NCBI GenBank assembly: GCA_963579135.1
Contig: CAUZFB010000003.1
Location: forward strand, 45,199 to 109,198
From: CALGTL01 sp963579135
GTDB lineage: Bacteria > Chloroflexota > Dehalococcoidia > Lucifugimonadales > Australimonadaceae
Length of the DNA stretch: 64,000 nt
Reading direction: 5' to 3'
Shown here: positions 36,393 to 44,439 of the stretch, in pieces
How the letters are laid out: each line of letters starts with the position of its first letter
Position numbering within the stretch: the first letter of the stretch is position 1
Made by a program: the position numbers and the translations under genes
Notes under the pieces: generated by a model
The model's database searches: none
Seen by the model: the letters and a program-made list of their open reading frames with translations, nothing else
Told to the model about the DNA's origin: nothing

Positions 36393-37235
36393 CTAGGCGG
36401 TCAAGTCGCGGAAGCCAACCAACTGGGCGGTGACCAGCAGACGGTGGTCGTAGCGCAAACGCGGGAAGCATGTGACCAAGGTTATGCGTGCGTCAGACGC
36501 CTGGTACAGCACCATATCGTCCTGGTGGATGAGCTTCGTTTGGCTCACGAGGTACAGGTACTCGCGACCGCTGCTCTCGACGATCACGTGGACATCGTCG
36601 CCTGTCCGAAGCATCTCTGGTACGCGTGGCAAGCGGGAGAACACATTCCCTTGTCCGGCCACGGGGCTTTCTAGGTGACCGAAGTACCATCCGTTCCCGT
36701 GGGAGCCGGGGTTAGGGCTCTCGGGGATGTGGCCGACGGTGAAGGAGGGGGTCAAGTAGGCCGAGCTGTCGCCCAAGTCCTGGATCTCCACTTCCTCCAC
36801 CTCGGCTCCCACGCCTATCGCGGGGATGGTGATGCGCTCTGCCCTGCCGATCTCGCCTGCGAAGGATGGGCGGCCTTCAGCGCTGATAGGCGTGAATCCT
36901 TCAAGCTTCGGCTGCGGGAGATCCAGTGACCCCCTGGGGTTGGCCCATTGGCGGGCAGGGAGCAGTTCACCCGGGTAGAGCTCCTGCCATGCGGGCGAAG
37001 GCCCGCGGGCGCCCTGGGCGGTGATGGGAGGCTCCCTATCCAGCGTCTCCGATTGCTCTGCAATGATGCGCGTGGTTAGGTTTTCGGAGTTGCGCGTCGC
37101 GATGAACGTTACGTAGGTGTAGTAGGCGCCGGCTGCGAGGAGCAGTGTCAGCCCGATGACGAGCATGGATGCGCCAGCGATGAATGAGAGACGTGTGTCG
37201 CGCCTGAGACGCGGATTGCGAAACATTGCCATCAA
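36393..37235 (-). CDS. Sortase family protein
   Basis: A 280-residue protein with a basic N-terminus and one membrane helix (about residues 17-44), then an extracytoplasmic sortase domain. The catalytic triad is visible: His187 in FGHLES, Cys256 in TLVTCFP, and Arg265 in RYDHRLLVTA. Sortases cut LPxTG-like sorting signals and join proteins to the cell surface or into pili. No substrate with a sorting signal was seen in the window, so its role is open. Class cannot be fixed from sequence alone; class D/E-like features are likely. GTG and ATG codons upstream give similar starts. Confidence 0.88.
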   Translation of the reverse strand: MMAMFRNPRLRRDTRLSFIAGASMLVIGLTLLLAAGAYYTYVTFIATRNSENLTTRIIAEQSETLDREPPITAQGARGPSPAWQELYPGELLPARQWANPRGSLDLPQPKLEGFTPISAEGRPSFAGEIGRAERITIPAIGVGAEVEEVEIQDLGDSSAYLTPSFTVGHIPESPNPGSHGNGWYFGHLESPVAGQGNVFSRLPRVPEMLRTGDDVHVIVESSGREYLYLVSQTKLIHQDDMVLYQASDARITLVTCFPRLRYDHRLLVTAQLVGFRDLTA

Positions 37236-37300
37236 CAGTAGCTATGAAATGGGCACGAGGGGGGTGTTGTTGTCCACGGGCGTGGCCCGGACGCCGGCGA

Positions 37301-37525
37301 TCAGCGAGCGCGAGGAGCGTGATCCTCGCCACTGGCGATGGGCTCGTTGAGGTAGACGTCGCCGTTCCGAATCTTGATGTTGAAGCCGCAGTCGGGGTTG
37401 GTGCAGACCCAGGCTTTATAGTGAATCGCGGCGCCTTGGCCTCCGAAATCTGAGAGGGGCACCAAATCACCTTGCTTGCACGCCTGACACTTGGGCAAAA
37501 CAGCCTCCACTCTCACCACCTCCAC
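37301..37525 (-). CDS. Small zinc-ribbon protein
   Basis: Up to 74 residues. Two cysteine pairs, KCQACKQG (about residues 12-15) and WVCTNPDCGF (about 41-46), could bind one zinc ion. The first residues (GTG-rich, VEVVRVE) may be untranslated: GGAGGTGG on the coding strand places a good ribosome site before GTG 37510. Such ribbons occur in small RNA-, DNA- or protein-binding factors; no specific function can be assigned. Confidence 0.7.
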   Translation of the reverse strand: MEVVRVEAVLPKCQACKQGDLVPLSDFGGQGAAIHYKAWVCTNPDCGFNIKIRNGDVYLNEPIASGEDHAPRAR

Positions 37526-37688
37526 CTGCAGACGCCTGAACCGCGCTTGGCTAGACAGCCGCGATGGATTCTATCACCGGCCCAAACCCCTCACAACCGA
37601 AGCAGATAACGGCCTGGTGCACGCCTCATCGCTTCCCTTCCCATTCGCGTTGACCCACCCTTTTCGCCCAGCCTATACTGGTTCGGTT

Positions 37689-37765
37689 GGGCGGTTAGCT
37701 CAGTTGGTTAGAGCGTCGCGTTGACATCGCGGAGGCCAGAGGTTCGAGTCCTCTACCGCCCACCA
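37689..37765 (+). tRNA. tRNA-Val (anticodon GAC)
   Basis: A complete 77-base cloverleaf with encoded CCA. Acceptor GGGCGGT pairs with ACCGCCC; the D arm is GCTC...GAGC; the anticodon loop TTGACAT gives GAC; the T arm is AGAGG TTCGAGT CCTCT. Anticodon GAC reads valine codons GUC/GUU. The 3' end is A-CCA at 37762-37765. Confidence 0.95.
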
Positions 37766-37779
37766 TTGCCTCCCTGGTA

Positions 37780-37793
37780 CCCCCCCCCCCCCC
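37780..37793 (+). repeat. Poly-C tract (14 C)
   Basis: An uninterrupted run of C at 37780-37793 lies between tRNA-Val and the next lipoprotein gene, followed by two imperfect direct copies of GAGACCCCTCTGA (37798 and 37812). The exact length may suffer from sequencing error. Confidence 0.7.
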
Positions 37794-37850
37794 GTTAGAG
37801 ACCCCTCTGAGGAGACCCCTCTGACGTTCACTCCCGGTTCATTCCGATGG

Positions 37851-38768
37851 ATGCCCCGCCTCGGCGTATTCCTGCTCGCGCTGGCCGCACTTGGGGCGCT
37901 GGCTGCGTGTGGGCCTGACTCGCCCACCACTGGGCAGACGATTTCAGAACGGTACAGCGGACTCATTGCGGCTTCGGAATTCGTCGTTGGCTCCAACCGC
38001 TTCCCCTTCGGTCTGGTCAACGTCAACGGTGAATTCCTCGAAGGCGCAGCGGTCAACGTTCGCTTCTCCCTCTGGGATGGCGAGCAAGCTACGTTCAAGA
38101 CTGAAGCCTCAGCCCACTGGCGCACCATTCCCGACAATATCATCCACGCCCACGAAGATGGCGAGCAGCACTTGCACCTCGACTTCCGGGGCATCTACGT
38201 CATTGACGAAGTGGCGTTGCCGGAACCCGGGATCTGGATTGCTGACTTCGTGGCGGTCGCCGATGGCAACGTGTCACCCGTGATTGAGGAGGCTGGGTTC
38301 AGCGTGCTTCCAGAGGCCAACGCGCCCACGGTCGGTACCCGCGTGCCCGCCACAGAGAATCTGACAATCGACGACGCACCATTCGTGGACATCTCCACGC
38401 GTCAGGTTGAGCGCGACGAGCTCCATAACATTTCCGTTGCCGAGGCGCGTGACTCAGGAGAGCCGTTCGTCGTCTTCTTCGCCTCGCCCCAATTCTGCGT
38501 CAGTGCTATGTGTGGGCCGGTCGTCGAAGTCATGGACGACGTGCGTGGGGCGCTGGGCGGGGAGATCGAGTTCATTCACATCGAGCCGTGGAACCTTATG
38601 GCCGCCCGTGAGCGGGGCGAGTTGGTCCCGTCTGCCGCAATACTCGAATGGCGCCTGCCCTCGGAGCCGTGGGTGTTCGTGGTCGACCGTGAGGGTCGTG
38701 TCGCTATGCGCATCGAGGGCTTAGCCACCGAAGACGAGGTTGTCGCAGCCGTGCGTGCGTTGCTCTAG
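37851..38768 (+). CDS. Lipoprotein with thioredoxin-fold domain (CxxxxC)
   Basis: A 305-residue protein with a lipoprotein signal (lipobox LAAC, Cys20). A beta-rich N-terminal region of about 150 residues (NRFPFGLVNVNGEF...) resembles FixH/copper-resistance-like extracytoplasmic domains only loosely. From about residue 190 comes a thioredoxin-like domain (PFVVFFASPQFCVSAMCGPV) with two cysteines spaced CxxxxC in place of CxxC. It ends with PWVFVVDREGRVAMRIEG. Likely located on the outside of the membrane, in redox or metal handling. It converges with and overlaps the metE-like gene by four bases. Confidence 0.8.
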   Translation: MPRLGVFLLALAALGALAACGPDSPTTGQTISERYSGLIAASEFVVGSNRFPFGLVNVNGEFLEGAAVNVRFSLWDGEQATFKTEASAHWRTIPDNIIHAHEDGEQHLHLDFRGIYVIDEVALPEPGIWIADFVAVADGNVSPVIEEAGFSVLPEANAPTVGTRVPATENLTIDDAPFVDISTRQVERDELHNISVAEARDSGEPFVVFFASPQFCVSAMCGPVVEVMDDVRGALGGEIEFIHIEPWNLMAARERGELVPSAAILEWRLPSEPWVFVVDREGRVAMRIEGLATEDEVVAAVRALL

Positions 38769-39802
38769 GCGAGGCCCAACTCCCGGTTCACGATTGCCGT
38801 ACCCTCAACCAGCGCACGTAACTTGGCCATCGCGACGTTACGCGGCAGGTACTTCATGCCGCAATCTGGTGCGGGGATCAACCGCTCTGGTGGAACGTAG
38901 TTGAGGGCATTCCGCACTCGCCTCGCGACCACATCCGCCGTCTCCGGCTTCAGGTCACCCAGATCAAGCACGCCAAGGATGATCGTCTTGTCGCTCAGCT
39001 CGCGCAGGACGGACAGGTCGAGCCCGGATTGCGCAGACTCGATCGAAATCTGTTGCGCCGCCGACTCCGCCAACTCGGGCAGGAACGAGTATCCAGATGG
39101 CCGATCGTGGACCACGTGGGCGTATCCGAAACACAGATGCACCGCCGTTGTGCCGGTCACCCCTTCGAGTGCGAGATTCAGCGACTTCACCCCGAACTGC
39201 TTCGCCTTTTCAGGCCTCGCCTGCATGTATGGCTCGTCGATCTGCACTACGTCCGCCCCGGCGGCGAACAGCGCCTTGACCTCCTCATTCGCCGCTGCTG
39301 CGTAAGCCAATGCGAGGGATTCCTCATCGTTGTAGTAGTCGTCCTGGGCTTGCTGTGACATCGTGAAGGGTCCGGGCAGCGTAATCTTTATCTGCCTATC
39401 AGTGTTCCGCCGCAGGAACTCCACGTCCTCTACCTCTCGTGGTGCGATGCGACGGATTGGACCGTAGACCCTCGGCACGGGATTGGGGTGCCCGGTGCGA
39501 TCGAGTGCGATGCCCGGGCTTTCGAGATCGACTCCGTCGAGCGATGTCGCGAAACGGTTCGAGTAGCTCTCACGCCGTTGCTCGCCATCGCTGATGATGT
39601 CGATTCCTGCTCGCTCCATATCGCGTATCGCCAGTAGCGTGGCATCGTCCTGCGCCTGCGGTAGCCACTGCTTCGGCACGCGCCAGAGTTCCTCCGCCCG
39701 CACCCGCGGTGGGAGACGGTGGCTCAGGTTCTCACGATCCACCAGCCAATCAGGCTGTGGGTAGCTCCCGACCACCGTCGTCTTCAGTGCATTGCCAGCC
39801 AT
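38765..39802 (-). CDS. MetE-like cobalamin-independent methionine synthase family protein (catalytic domain only)
   Basis: A 345-residue protein matching the C-terminal catalytic barrel of MetE. TTVVGSYPQP at the N-terminus, ISDGEQRRESY, and the zinc ligands His/Cys in VHLCFGYAH and Cys in PAPDCGMKYL are seen. The N-terminal folate-binding half of full-length MetE (~750 residues) is absent. Such short 'core MetE' proteins can methylate homocysteine using methylcobamide proteins or other donors in some organisms; the methyl donor here is unknown. No riboswitch was seen upstream. Confidence 0.88.
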   Translation of the reverse strand: MAGNALKTTVVGSYPQPDWLVDRENLSHRLPPRVRAEELWRVPKQWLPQAQDDATLLAIRDMERAGIDIISDGEQRRESYSNRFATSLDGVDLESPGIALDRTGHPNPVPRVYGPIRRIAPREVEDVEFLRRNTDRQIKITLPGPFTMSQQAQDDYYNDEESLALAYAAAANEEVKALFAAGADVVQIDEPYMQARPEKAKQFGVKSLNLALEGVTGTTAVHLCFGYAHVVHDRPSGYSFLPELAESAAQQISIESAQSGLDLSVLRELSDKTIILGVLDLGDLKPETADVVARRVRNALNYVPPERLIPAPDCGMKYLPRNVAMAKLRALVEGTAIVNRELGLA

Positions 39803-39939
39803 CGCTCACCTCACAACCGGTCGTTTGCGTTCAGATCTCGGGCCATTCGCGGATCCACAGTAACTCATGACTGGCTTGTGTTGTGGCGGCGTGCGAATGC
39901 ATTGGGCTTGCCGGTGCGCTGACGGAGAGGATGGTGAGA

Positions 39940-40215
39940 GATCCCTTCGGGTGCCTCAAGGCAAGCTCTTCGACTGCGCTGGAGCTACGCTCGGGAGAAT
40001 GGCGAGAGCGCCTTCGACTACGCTGCCGCTTCGCTCAGGAAACAGGGGAGGGCGTTCGAGCGCGGTAGGCGCTGCGCGCTTGGGGGCTGGTGAGAGAGTC
40101 TTCGGTTCCGCTCGACGCGGACTCAGGATGATGTTAATGCGTGACAGGCAGGCGCTGGTTGGTGGCGAGATTTGTCGCGGATTGAGTCTCGTGTCGGAAT
40201 GACAGAGGGGGAGTG
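39940..40215. repeat. Decayed dispersed intergenic repeat block
   Basis: The 448-base gap between the metE-like gene and the VIT gene holds no credible gene. Three related phrases occur: CTTCGACTGCGCTGGAGC (from about 39966), CTTCGACTACGCTGCCGC (from about 40012) and CTTCGGTTCCGCTCGACG (from about 40101), each followed by CTC-GG/AGGA-like bases. The block ends with GTGTCGGAATGACAGAGG (about 40191), and a GTCATTCCGAC copy recurs inverted at about 45510. This resembles dispersed short repeats common in some Chloroflexota genomes. Confidence 0.5.
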
Positions 40216-40250
40216 GGCCCGTTGCGTAGAGGTAGGCGGAGGTCGGCTGT

Positions 40251-41027
40251 CTAGACGGTGACGCCGACGGCACGTCCGATGACGTTGGCTATGACGACTG
40301 CGGCCCCGCCCAATACGACCATCTCTACGCCTCTGCGCCACAGGCCGCCGGCGGTCATCGACGCACGTAATGCGCCTACGCCGAATAGGGCGGCCGCGGT
40401 CAGGGACAGCGATGTGACGAATGCGGTACTGCCTTCCGTGAAGAAGTACGGGAGCACAGGGAACATTGCCGCTGCGGAGAACGCGACTCCCATGACTATC
40501 GCTGAGATTTTCGGCCGGGGTGGTTGATCGGCGAAGCCCAGCTCCTCAGTCATCATCAGCTTGACCCATTGCTCTTGATCGTGCGAGACCGCCTGAACGA
40601 TCTCGTCTAGGAGTTGCTCCGGGATGCCCTTCAACCGGAAGATGTTGCGGGTCTCGGCGAGTTCCTGGTCGCGCATGTGCTCAACCTCCCACCGCTCGCG
40701 TTGCTCCTCGGATTCGCGGAACTCGTGCTCGCTCTTGGTGGATACGTAGGCGCCCAGCGACATGGAGATCGCGCCTGCTACCAATCCCGCGATGCCGCCG
40801 AGGAGGATGATGTTCGGGTTGTTCGTGCCGCCGGCAACGCCCGCGACGAGCGCCACGTTGGAGACCAGGCCATCGTTGGCGCCGAACACCACCTCTCGGA
40901 GGAAGCTGCCTTGCATCCTGTGATGCCCTTCGGACGGGCGGATGCCCGACCGGGATACCCACGGCCGCGTGATGCGGCGCACGTGCCGCACGGCCCGGCC
41001 TAGGACGTTGTTGCCGGGAGGGCGCAT
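40251..41027 (-). CDS. VIT1/CCC1 family transporter (Fe2+/Mn2+ type)
   Basis: A 258-residue membrane protein. REVVFGANDGLVSNVALVAGVAGG is the diagnostic first helix of the VIT family; GAISMSLGAYVSTKSEHEF follows, then a long charged middle region (about residues 100-165, the metal-binding cytoplasmic helices), then three C-terminal helices. Relatives export Fe2+ or Mn2+ from the cytoplasm or into compartments. It starts at ATG 41027, overlapping the SDR stop, so it is the last gene of the SDR/PTPS transcript. Confidence 0.88.
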   Translation of the reverse strand: MRPPGNNVLGRAVRHVRRITRPWVSRSGIRPSEGHHRMQGSFLREVVFGANDGLVSNVALVAGVAGGTNNPNIILLGGIAGLVAGAISMSLGAYVSTKSEHEFRESEEQRERWEVEHMRDQELAETRNIFRLKGIPEQLLDEIVQAVSHDQEQWVKLMMTEELGFADQPPRPKISAIVMGVAFSAAAMFPVLPYFFTEGSTAFVTSLSLTAAALFGVGALRASMTAGGLWRRGVEMVVLGGAAVVIANVIGRAVGVTV

Positions 41028-41755
41028 TAGAAATACAGTCCCTTCTGGGGCAACAACAGCACGTCCTCAATGACCTGGGTATCGGACACCGTCATGGCGT
41101 TGATGGTGGCCTGCGCCACCTCACGCGCCGTGAGCATCTCATCGCGGGCCATGGGCGTGTCCATGGAGCCCCAAATCGGCGTATCGACGGGCCCTGGCAT
41201 CACGTTGACCACGCGAACGCCCTTTCGCCGGACTTCGCTACTCAGCGCGCGGGCGAACCCGGTCACGGCGTATTTCGATGCGCTGTACGCGGAGTTGCCT
41301 GAGTACGCGCGGTGCGCCGCTACGGACGACATGACGACGATTGTCCCCTTGCCGCGTTCGAGCATGCCGGGTACGACGGCCCTCGTGGGGTAGAACGTGC
41401 CGTTCACGTTGGTGTGCCACATGTCGTCCCACATCTCGTTGGTCGTCTCCGCCAGCGGGGCAGTCTGGAACAGGCCAGCGGAGTTGATTAGGATGTCCAC
41501 GCGGCCCCACGCCTGCTCGACGCCGGCCACCATGGCGCGCACCGCCGGGTCGTCACGGACGTCGCACTCGACGATCAGCCAACGATCGCTGGCGATGCCT
41601 TCGACCGCTGGTTTGAGGCGGTCGGCGCTACGACCGACCACCGCTATGGAGCAGCCCGCGTTGAACAGCATCCGCGCGCATTCGAGGCCGATGCCGCTGG
41701 ATGCGCCGGTGACGATGGCCGTCTGTCCGGCGAGGACCGATTGTGCGTTGGTCAT
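41027..41755 (-). CDS. Short-chain dehydrogenase/reductase (SDR)
   Basis: A 242-residue classical SDR. TGASSGIG (residues 16-23) binds NAD(P); NSAG at about 91-94 and the catalytic Ser/Tyr157/Lys161 set (YSASK) are intact. Next to two pterin synthase-like genes in the same transcript, it could be a pterin-side-chain reductase akin to sepiapterin reductase, but the sequence alone supports only 'SDR'. It starts immediately after the downstream stop of the first PTPS gene. Confidence 0.88.
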   Translation of the reverse strand: MTNAQSVLAGQTAIVTGASSGIGLECARMLFNAGCSIAVVGRSADRLKPAVEGIASDRWLIVECDVRDDPAVRAMVAGVEQAWGRVDILINSAGLFQTAPLAETTNEMWDDMWHTNVNGTFYPTRAVVPGMLERGKGTIVVMSSVAAHRAYSGNSAYSASKYAVTGFARALSSEVRRKGVRVVNVMPGPVDTPIWGSMDTPMARDEMLTAREVAQATINAMTVSDTQVIEDVLLLPQKGLYF

Positions 41756-42190
41756 CTAGTTGTCCTGTTTGTTGGAGTCGCCGGTGTACTCGAAACGATT
41801 GTTCCGGGTCTCGTCGAGCACCACCTTGGTTAGTTTGCCGCCAAGCGGGCCTGCCAATCGCTCCCATACCCGCTTCACCATGTTCTCCCCGGTGGGCACA
41901 AGGTCGAAGTAGTCCTCGACGTCCACATTCAGGTAGCGATGGTCATACGGGTCCAGCACGTTGCGTTTGACCGCCTCGTCGATCTCTTCCAACGGCATCA
42001 CGAACCCGGTCTGTTCGTCCACCGTGCCGCGCACCGTGATTGTTATGCCGTAGTTGTGGCCGTGGCCGTTCGGGTTCGCGCACTTGCCGAAGATCGCCTC
42101 GTTCTGCTCAAAGCTAAGGTGGTCTGTGTAGAGGCGGTGGGAGGCCGAGAACATGTAGTGTCGCGATAGGTGGACGACAGGTGTGCTCAT
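41756..42190 (-). CDS. 6-pyruvoyl/6-carboxy-tetrahydropterin synthase family protein (copy 1)
   Basis: A 144-residue T-fold protein. Zinc ligands His18 (SASHRL), His43 and His45 (NGHGHNY) are intact, and Cys37 (GKCANP) is the catalytic nucleophile position. The C-terminal glutamate region (DETRNN) is the pterin anchor. It could act as QueD (7-deazaguanine synthesis) or as PTPS (biopterin-type). Its start overlaps the second copy's stop by four bases. Confidence 0.88.
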   Translation of the reverse strand: MSTPVVHLSRHYMFSASHRLYTDHLSFEQNEAIFGKCANPNGHGHNYGITITVRGTVDEQTGFVMPLEEIDEAVKRNVLDPYDHRYLNVDVEDYFDLVPTGENMVKRVWERLAGPLGGKLTKVVLDETRNNRFEYTGDSNKQDN

Positions 42191-42603
42191 GCGCGCTCTC
42201 CGAAGTACTCCACGAACAAATCATCGGTCTCGTATAGCCGCAGCCGGTCCAGATGCGCCCCGACCAGCGCCTCGCGGATGAGCTCCCACAACACCGTCGC
42301 CAGGTTCTCCGTCGTTGGGATGCGATTGGTGAAATAGGGAGTGTCTAGGTTCAGGTGCTTGTGGTCGAACTGCTCCAGCACAACCTCCACCGCCGCTTGC
42401 AGGTCGACCAGGTTGATCACCATGCCTGTGTCGGGGTCAGGCGCACCCGTAACGGCTACTTCCAACGCATAGTTATGCCCGTGCCCGTTCGGTAGGGCGC
42501 ACCGGCCGAAAACGCGCAGGTTCTCCTCCTCGGACCACTCGTCGCGGTAGTACCGGTGCGAGGAGGAGAAGTCGAAGCGTCGTGAGATGAGGACGTTGGC
42601 CAC
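42187..42603 (-). CDS. 6-pyruvoyl/6-carboxy-tetrahydropterin synthase family protein (copy 2)
   Basis: A 138-residue T-fold protein, a diverged paralogue of the next gene. Zinc ligands His16, His41 and His43 and catalytic Cys35 (GRCALPNGHGHNY) are retained, as is a C-terminal glutamate (YETDD). Both copies have complete active sites, so neither looks like a remnant. First gene of the run PTPS-PTPS-SDR-VIT, with the Rieske gene 37 bases upstream. Confidence 0.88.
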   Translation of the reverse strand: MANVLISRRFDFSSSHRYYRDEWSEEENLRVFGRCALPNGHGHNYALEVAVTGAPDPDTGMVINLVDLQAAVEVVLEQFDHKHLNLDTPYFTNRIPTTENLATVLWELIREALVGAHLDRLRLYETDDLFVEYFGERA

Positions 42604-42640
42604 GGATCTCCTAACGTGCCGCAGTTGACTAACCGCGATG

Positions 42641-42991
42641 CTACTTGGGGCGCTTGATCCCGCCCACCATTAGCGTGTCCCCGTCGACCCGCATCTCGTA
42701 AACCTCGACGGCGTGGCCGTCAGCTTGGTCGGCAGAGAGGCCGGTGTCCACGTGGAACTTCCAGCCGTGCCATGGGCACTCGACGATGCCGTCGACGAGC
42801 TTGCCCTCGCTGATAGGACCACCTGAGTGGGGGCAGATGAAGTTCGTGACGTAGTATTCGCCGTTCTCTTCGAATACGGCCATGGCCTTGTTCCGCCAAC
42901 GACCGCCGGTCGGCCGGACGTGGCGGCCCTCGCCCTTGCGGAGCTGATCGAGCGTGCACAGAGGCCCGAATTCGTCCTGATTCGTTGTCAC
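42641..42991 (-). CDS. Rieske [2Fe-2S] protein (ferredoxin-type)
   Basis: A 116-residue soluble Rieske domain. Cluster ligands are Cys53-x-His55 (CPHSGG) and Cys72-xx-His75 (CPWHGWKF). No signal peptide or membrane anchor, so it is a ferredoxin-like electron carrier for an oxygenase or reductase and not a bc1 subunit. It lies upstream of the PTPS pair in the same direction. Confidence 0.9.
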   Translation of the reverse strand: MTTNQDEFGPLCTLDQLRKGEGRHVRPTGGRWRNKAMAVFEENGEYYVTNFICPHSGGPISEGKLVDGIVECPWHGWKFHVDTGLSADQADGHAVEVYEMRVDGDTLMVGGIKRPK

Positions 42992-43100
42992 GTTTCCACG
43001 CTCCAGAGGCGCGCGCCGTCAATCAGCCCGCGCGCGAGTTTGACGTGACGAGTCTAGCAAGCGAGGGGTGGTGGTTCAACGCAGGAGTGGGTGTGTGTGG

Positions 43101-43859
43101 CTATTCCTTGCTCGCCTCAATCAGGTAGCGACTTTCGGTCACCACTAGGCCTTCGCCAGTCCCTTGCGCTCCTTACCAACGCCGAGAGCGCGTCGAGGTC
43201 GGGGGTGGGGTTGAAGTCGGATACGAAGAATGGCACGGCAGTGAGCATGTACGCCACCTCGCCGGCATTGCGGAATGCGACGAGCTAATCGTGCGCCTTT
43301 GCGTGGGTGATGGTCAGCCCCGTCTGGACGAAGCCATCCTGGTACCGCTCGAAGTGAGGGCCGAAATCGACCATTCTGGGGACGACCCACTAACTCGCGC
43401 CGCTGGGCAGGACTGACCTGCTGCGTTAGGGCGGTGCCGCCTGGCCCAGTACCCTTGCGACCACTGCGGGGTCGAGCGCCGTGTGGCGCGCGAGGACGAG
43501 GTCGAAGGAGGAATCGGCGAACGGCAGCGTCTCATCAGCGCCACTATGACGGACACGCCTTTGTTCGCGAGGCGGGCCGTGGCGACATGGACGTTGGGCG
43601 GCCACGCTTCTGTCGCTGGCGCTACACCGGGGAATTCCTCCAAGAGCCACAGGAAGACCTTGCCATTACCCGTTCCCAGGTCGACGACACGCTTGGTGGT
43701 TTGCAGCAGCTCGCGAGCGTGGAACTATGAGTTCCGCGCTGGGCCCGGTGCGTGGGCGGTCGCGTTGGCAAAGGCTAGTGCCCAACCCTTGTGTCGCCGC
43801 GCTTGCTCGACGTACGGGGTTCCCAGGCTTAGCGTTGCCTCTTGACTAAGAGAATCCAT
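43101..43859 (-). pseudogene. Decayed SAM-dependent methyltransferase gene
   Basis: Pieces of one methyltransferase appear in different frames. From ATG 43859 come about 44 good codons, then an in-frame TAG, then VVDLGTGNGKV (SAM motif I) and ATEAWPPNVHVATARL. A frameshift leads to ADETLPFADSSFDLVLARH (motif near 43500), then a region that appears deleted, then GEVAYMLTAVPFFV and GLVVTESRYLIEASKE ending at TAG 43101-43103. Several stops and shifts mean it cannot make the full protein. Homology is judged by motif recognition. Confidence 0.8.
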
Positions 43860-43869
43860 GGTTTACTCC

Positions 43870-44439
43870 CTATACCGGCTCGCTTCCGCGCAACCAGTCG
43901 ACAACCGCTTGCGCGCTCTGGTCGGACGGAAACACGGGGTAGAAGCACGCCTCGATTGTGCCGTCGCGGATGATGAGGGTTAGGCGTTTGACGAGGCGCA
44001 TGGCGTCGACGTCGAACGTGGGGAGGCGGAGAGCACGGCATAGCTGGAGGTGGGCGTCGCTGAGGATCTCGAAGGGGAGGTGGAGGCGCGTGGCCATCTC
44101 CTGCTGGTAGGCGGTGGCTTGCGTGCTGAGGCCGAAAACGGCGGCGCCAAGCTCTGACAGTTCGGCGTAGTGGTCGCGGAAGGCGCAGGCCTGAGGGGTG
44201 CAGCCGCGAGCGCCGGGGATCTGGTCCCAGCCTTCAGGCAGGGGCGTGCCAGGAATGCCGGTCATGGGATAGCAGTAGATGATTGTGCGCTTCGACCCCA
44301 CCGCGGCGAGATTGACCGTGCGGCCGTTGGTCGAGGTTAGCGTTACGGGTGGCATGCCGAGACCAACGAGGTGATCGCAGGCGCCGTCGTCAACGGGTCG
44401 AGGGAGGTCGGTTGGCAGCGGGAAATCTGACGTGGTCAC
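43870..44439 (-). CDS. Peroxiredoxin (AhpC/TSA, BCP-like)
   Basis: A 189-residue thioredoxin-fold peroxidase. The active site GCTPQACAFRDH carries the peroxidatic Cys80 and a likely resolving Cys85, the spacing used by BCP-type peroxiredoxins. A 12-residue insert (GIPGTPLPEGWD) separates the usual YP..T and PGCT parts. It reduces peroxides using thioredoxin or a similar donor. Its start overlaps the stop of the glycosyltransferase gene by four bases. Confidence 0.88.
   Translation of the reverse strand: MTTSDFPLPTDLPRPVDDGACDHLVGLGMPPVTLTSTNGRTVNLAAVGSKRTIIYCYPMTGIPGTPLPEGWDQIPGARGCTPQACAFRDHYAELSELGAAVFGLSTQATAYQQEMATRLHLPFEILSDAHLQLCRALRLPTFDVDAMRLVKRLTLIIRDGTIEACFYPVFPSDQSAQAVVDWLRGSEPV

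Noticed and set aside
39803..40250. SAM or cobalamin riboswitch before the metE-like gene, or a small gene on the plus strand
   Set aside because: No conserved riboswitch core was seen. The open frames there (39867-40202) are made of repeat-like DNA.
43101..43859. In-frame stops in the methyltransferase region as selenocysteine codons
   Set aside because: The first stop is TAG, and frameshifts plus a deletion are also present, so recoding cannot explain it.
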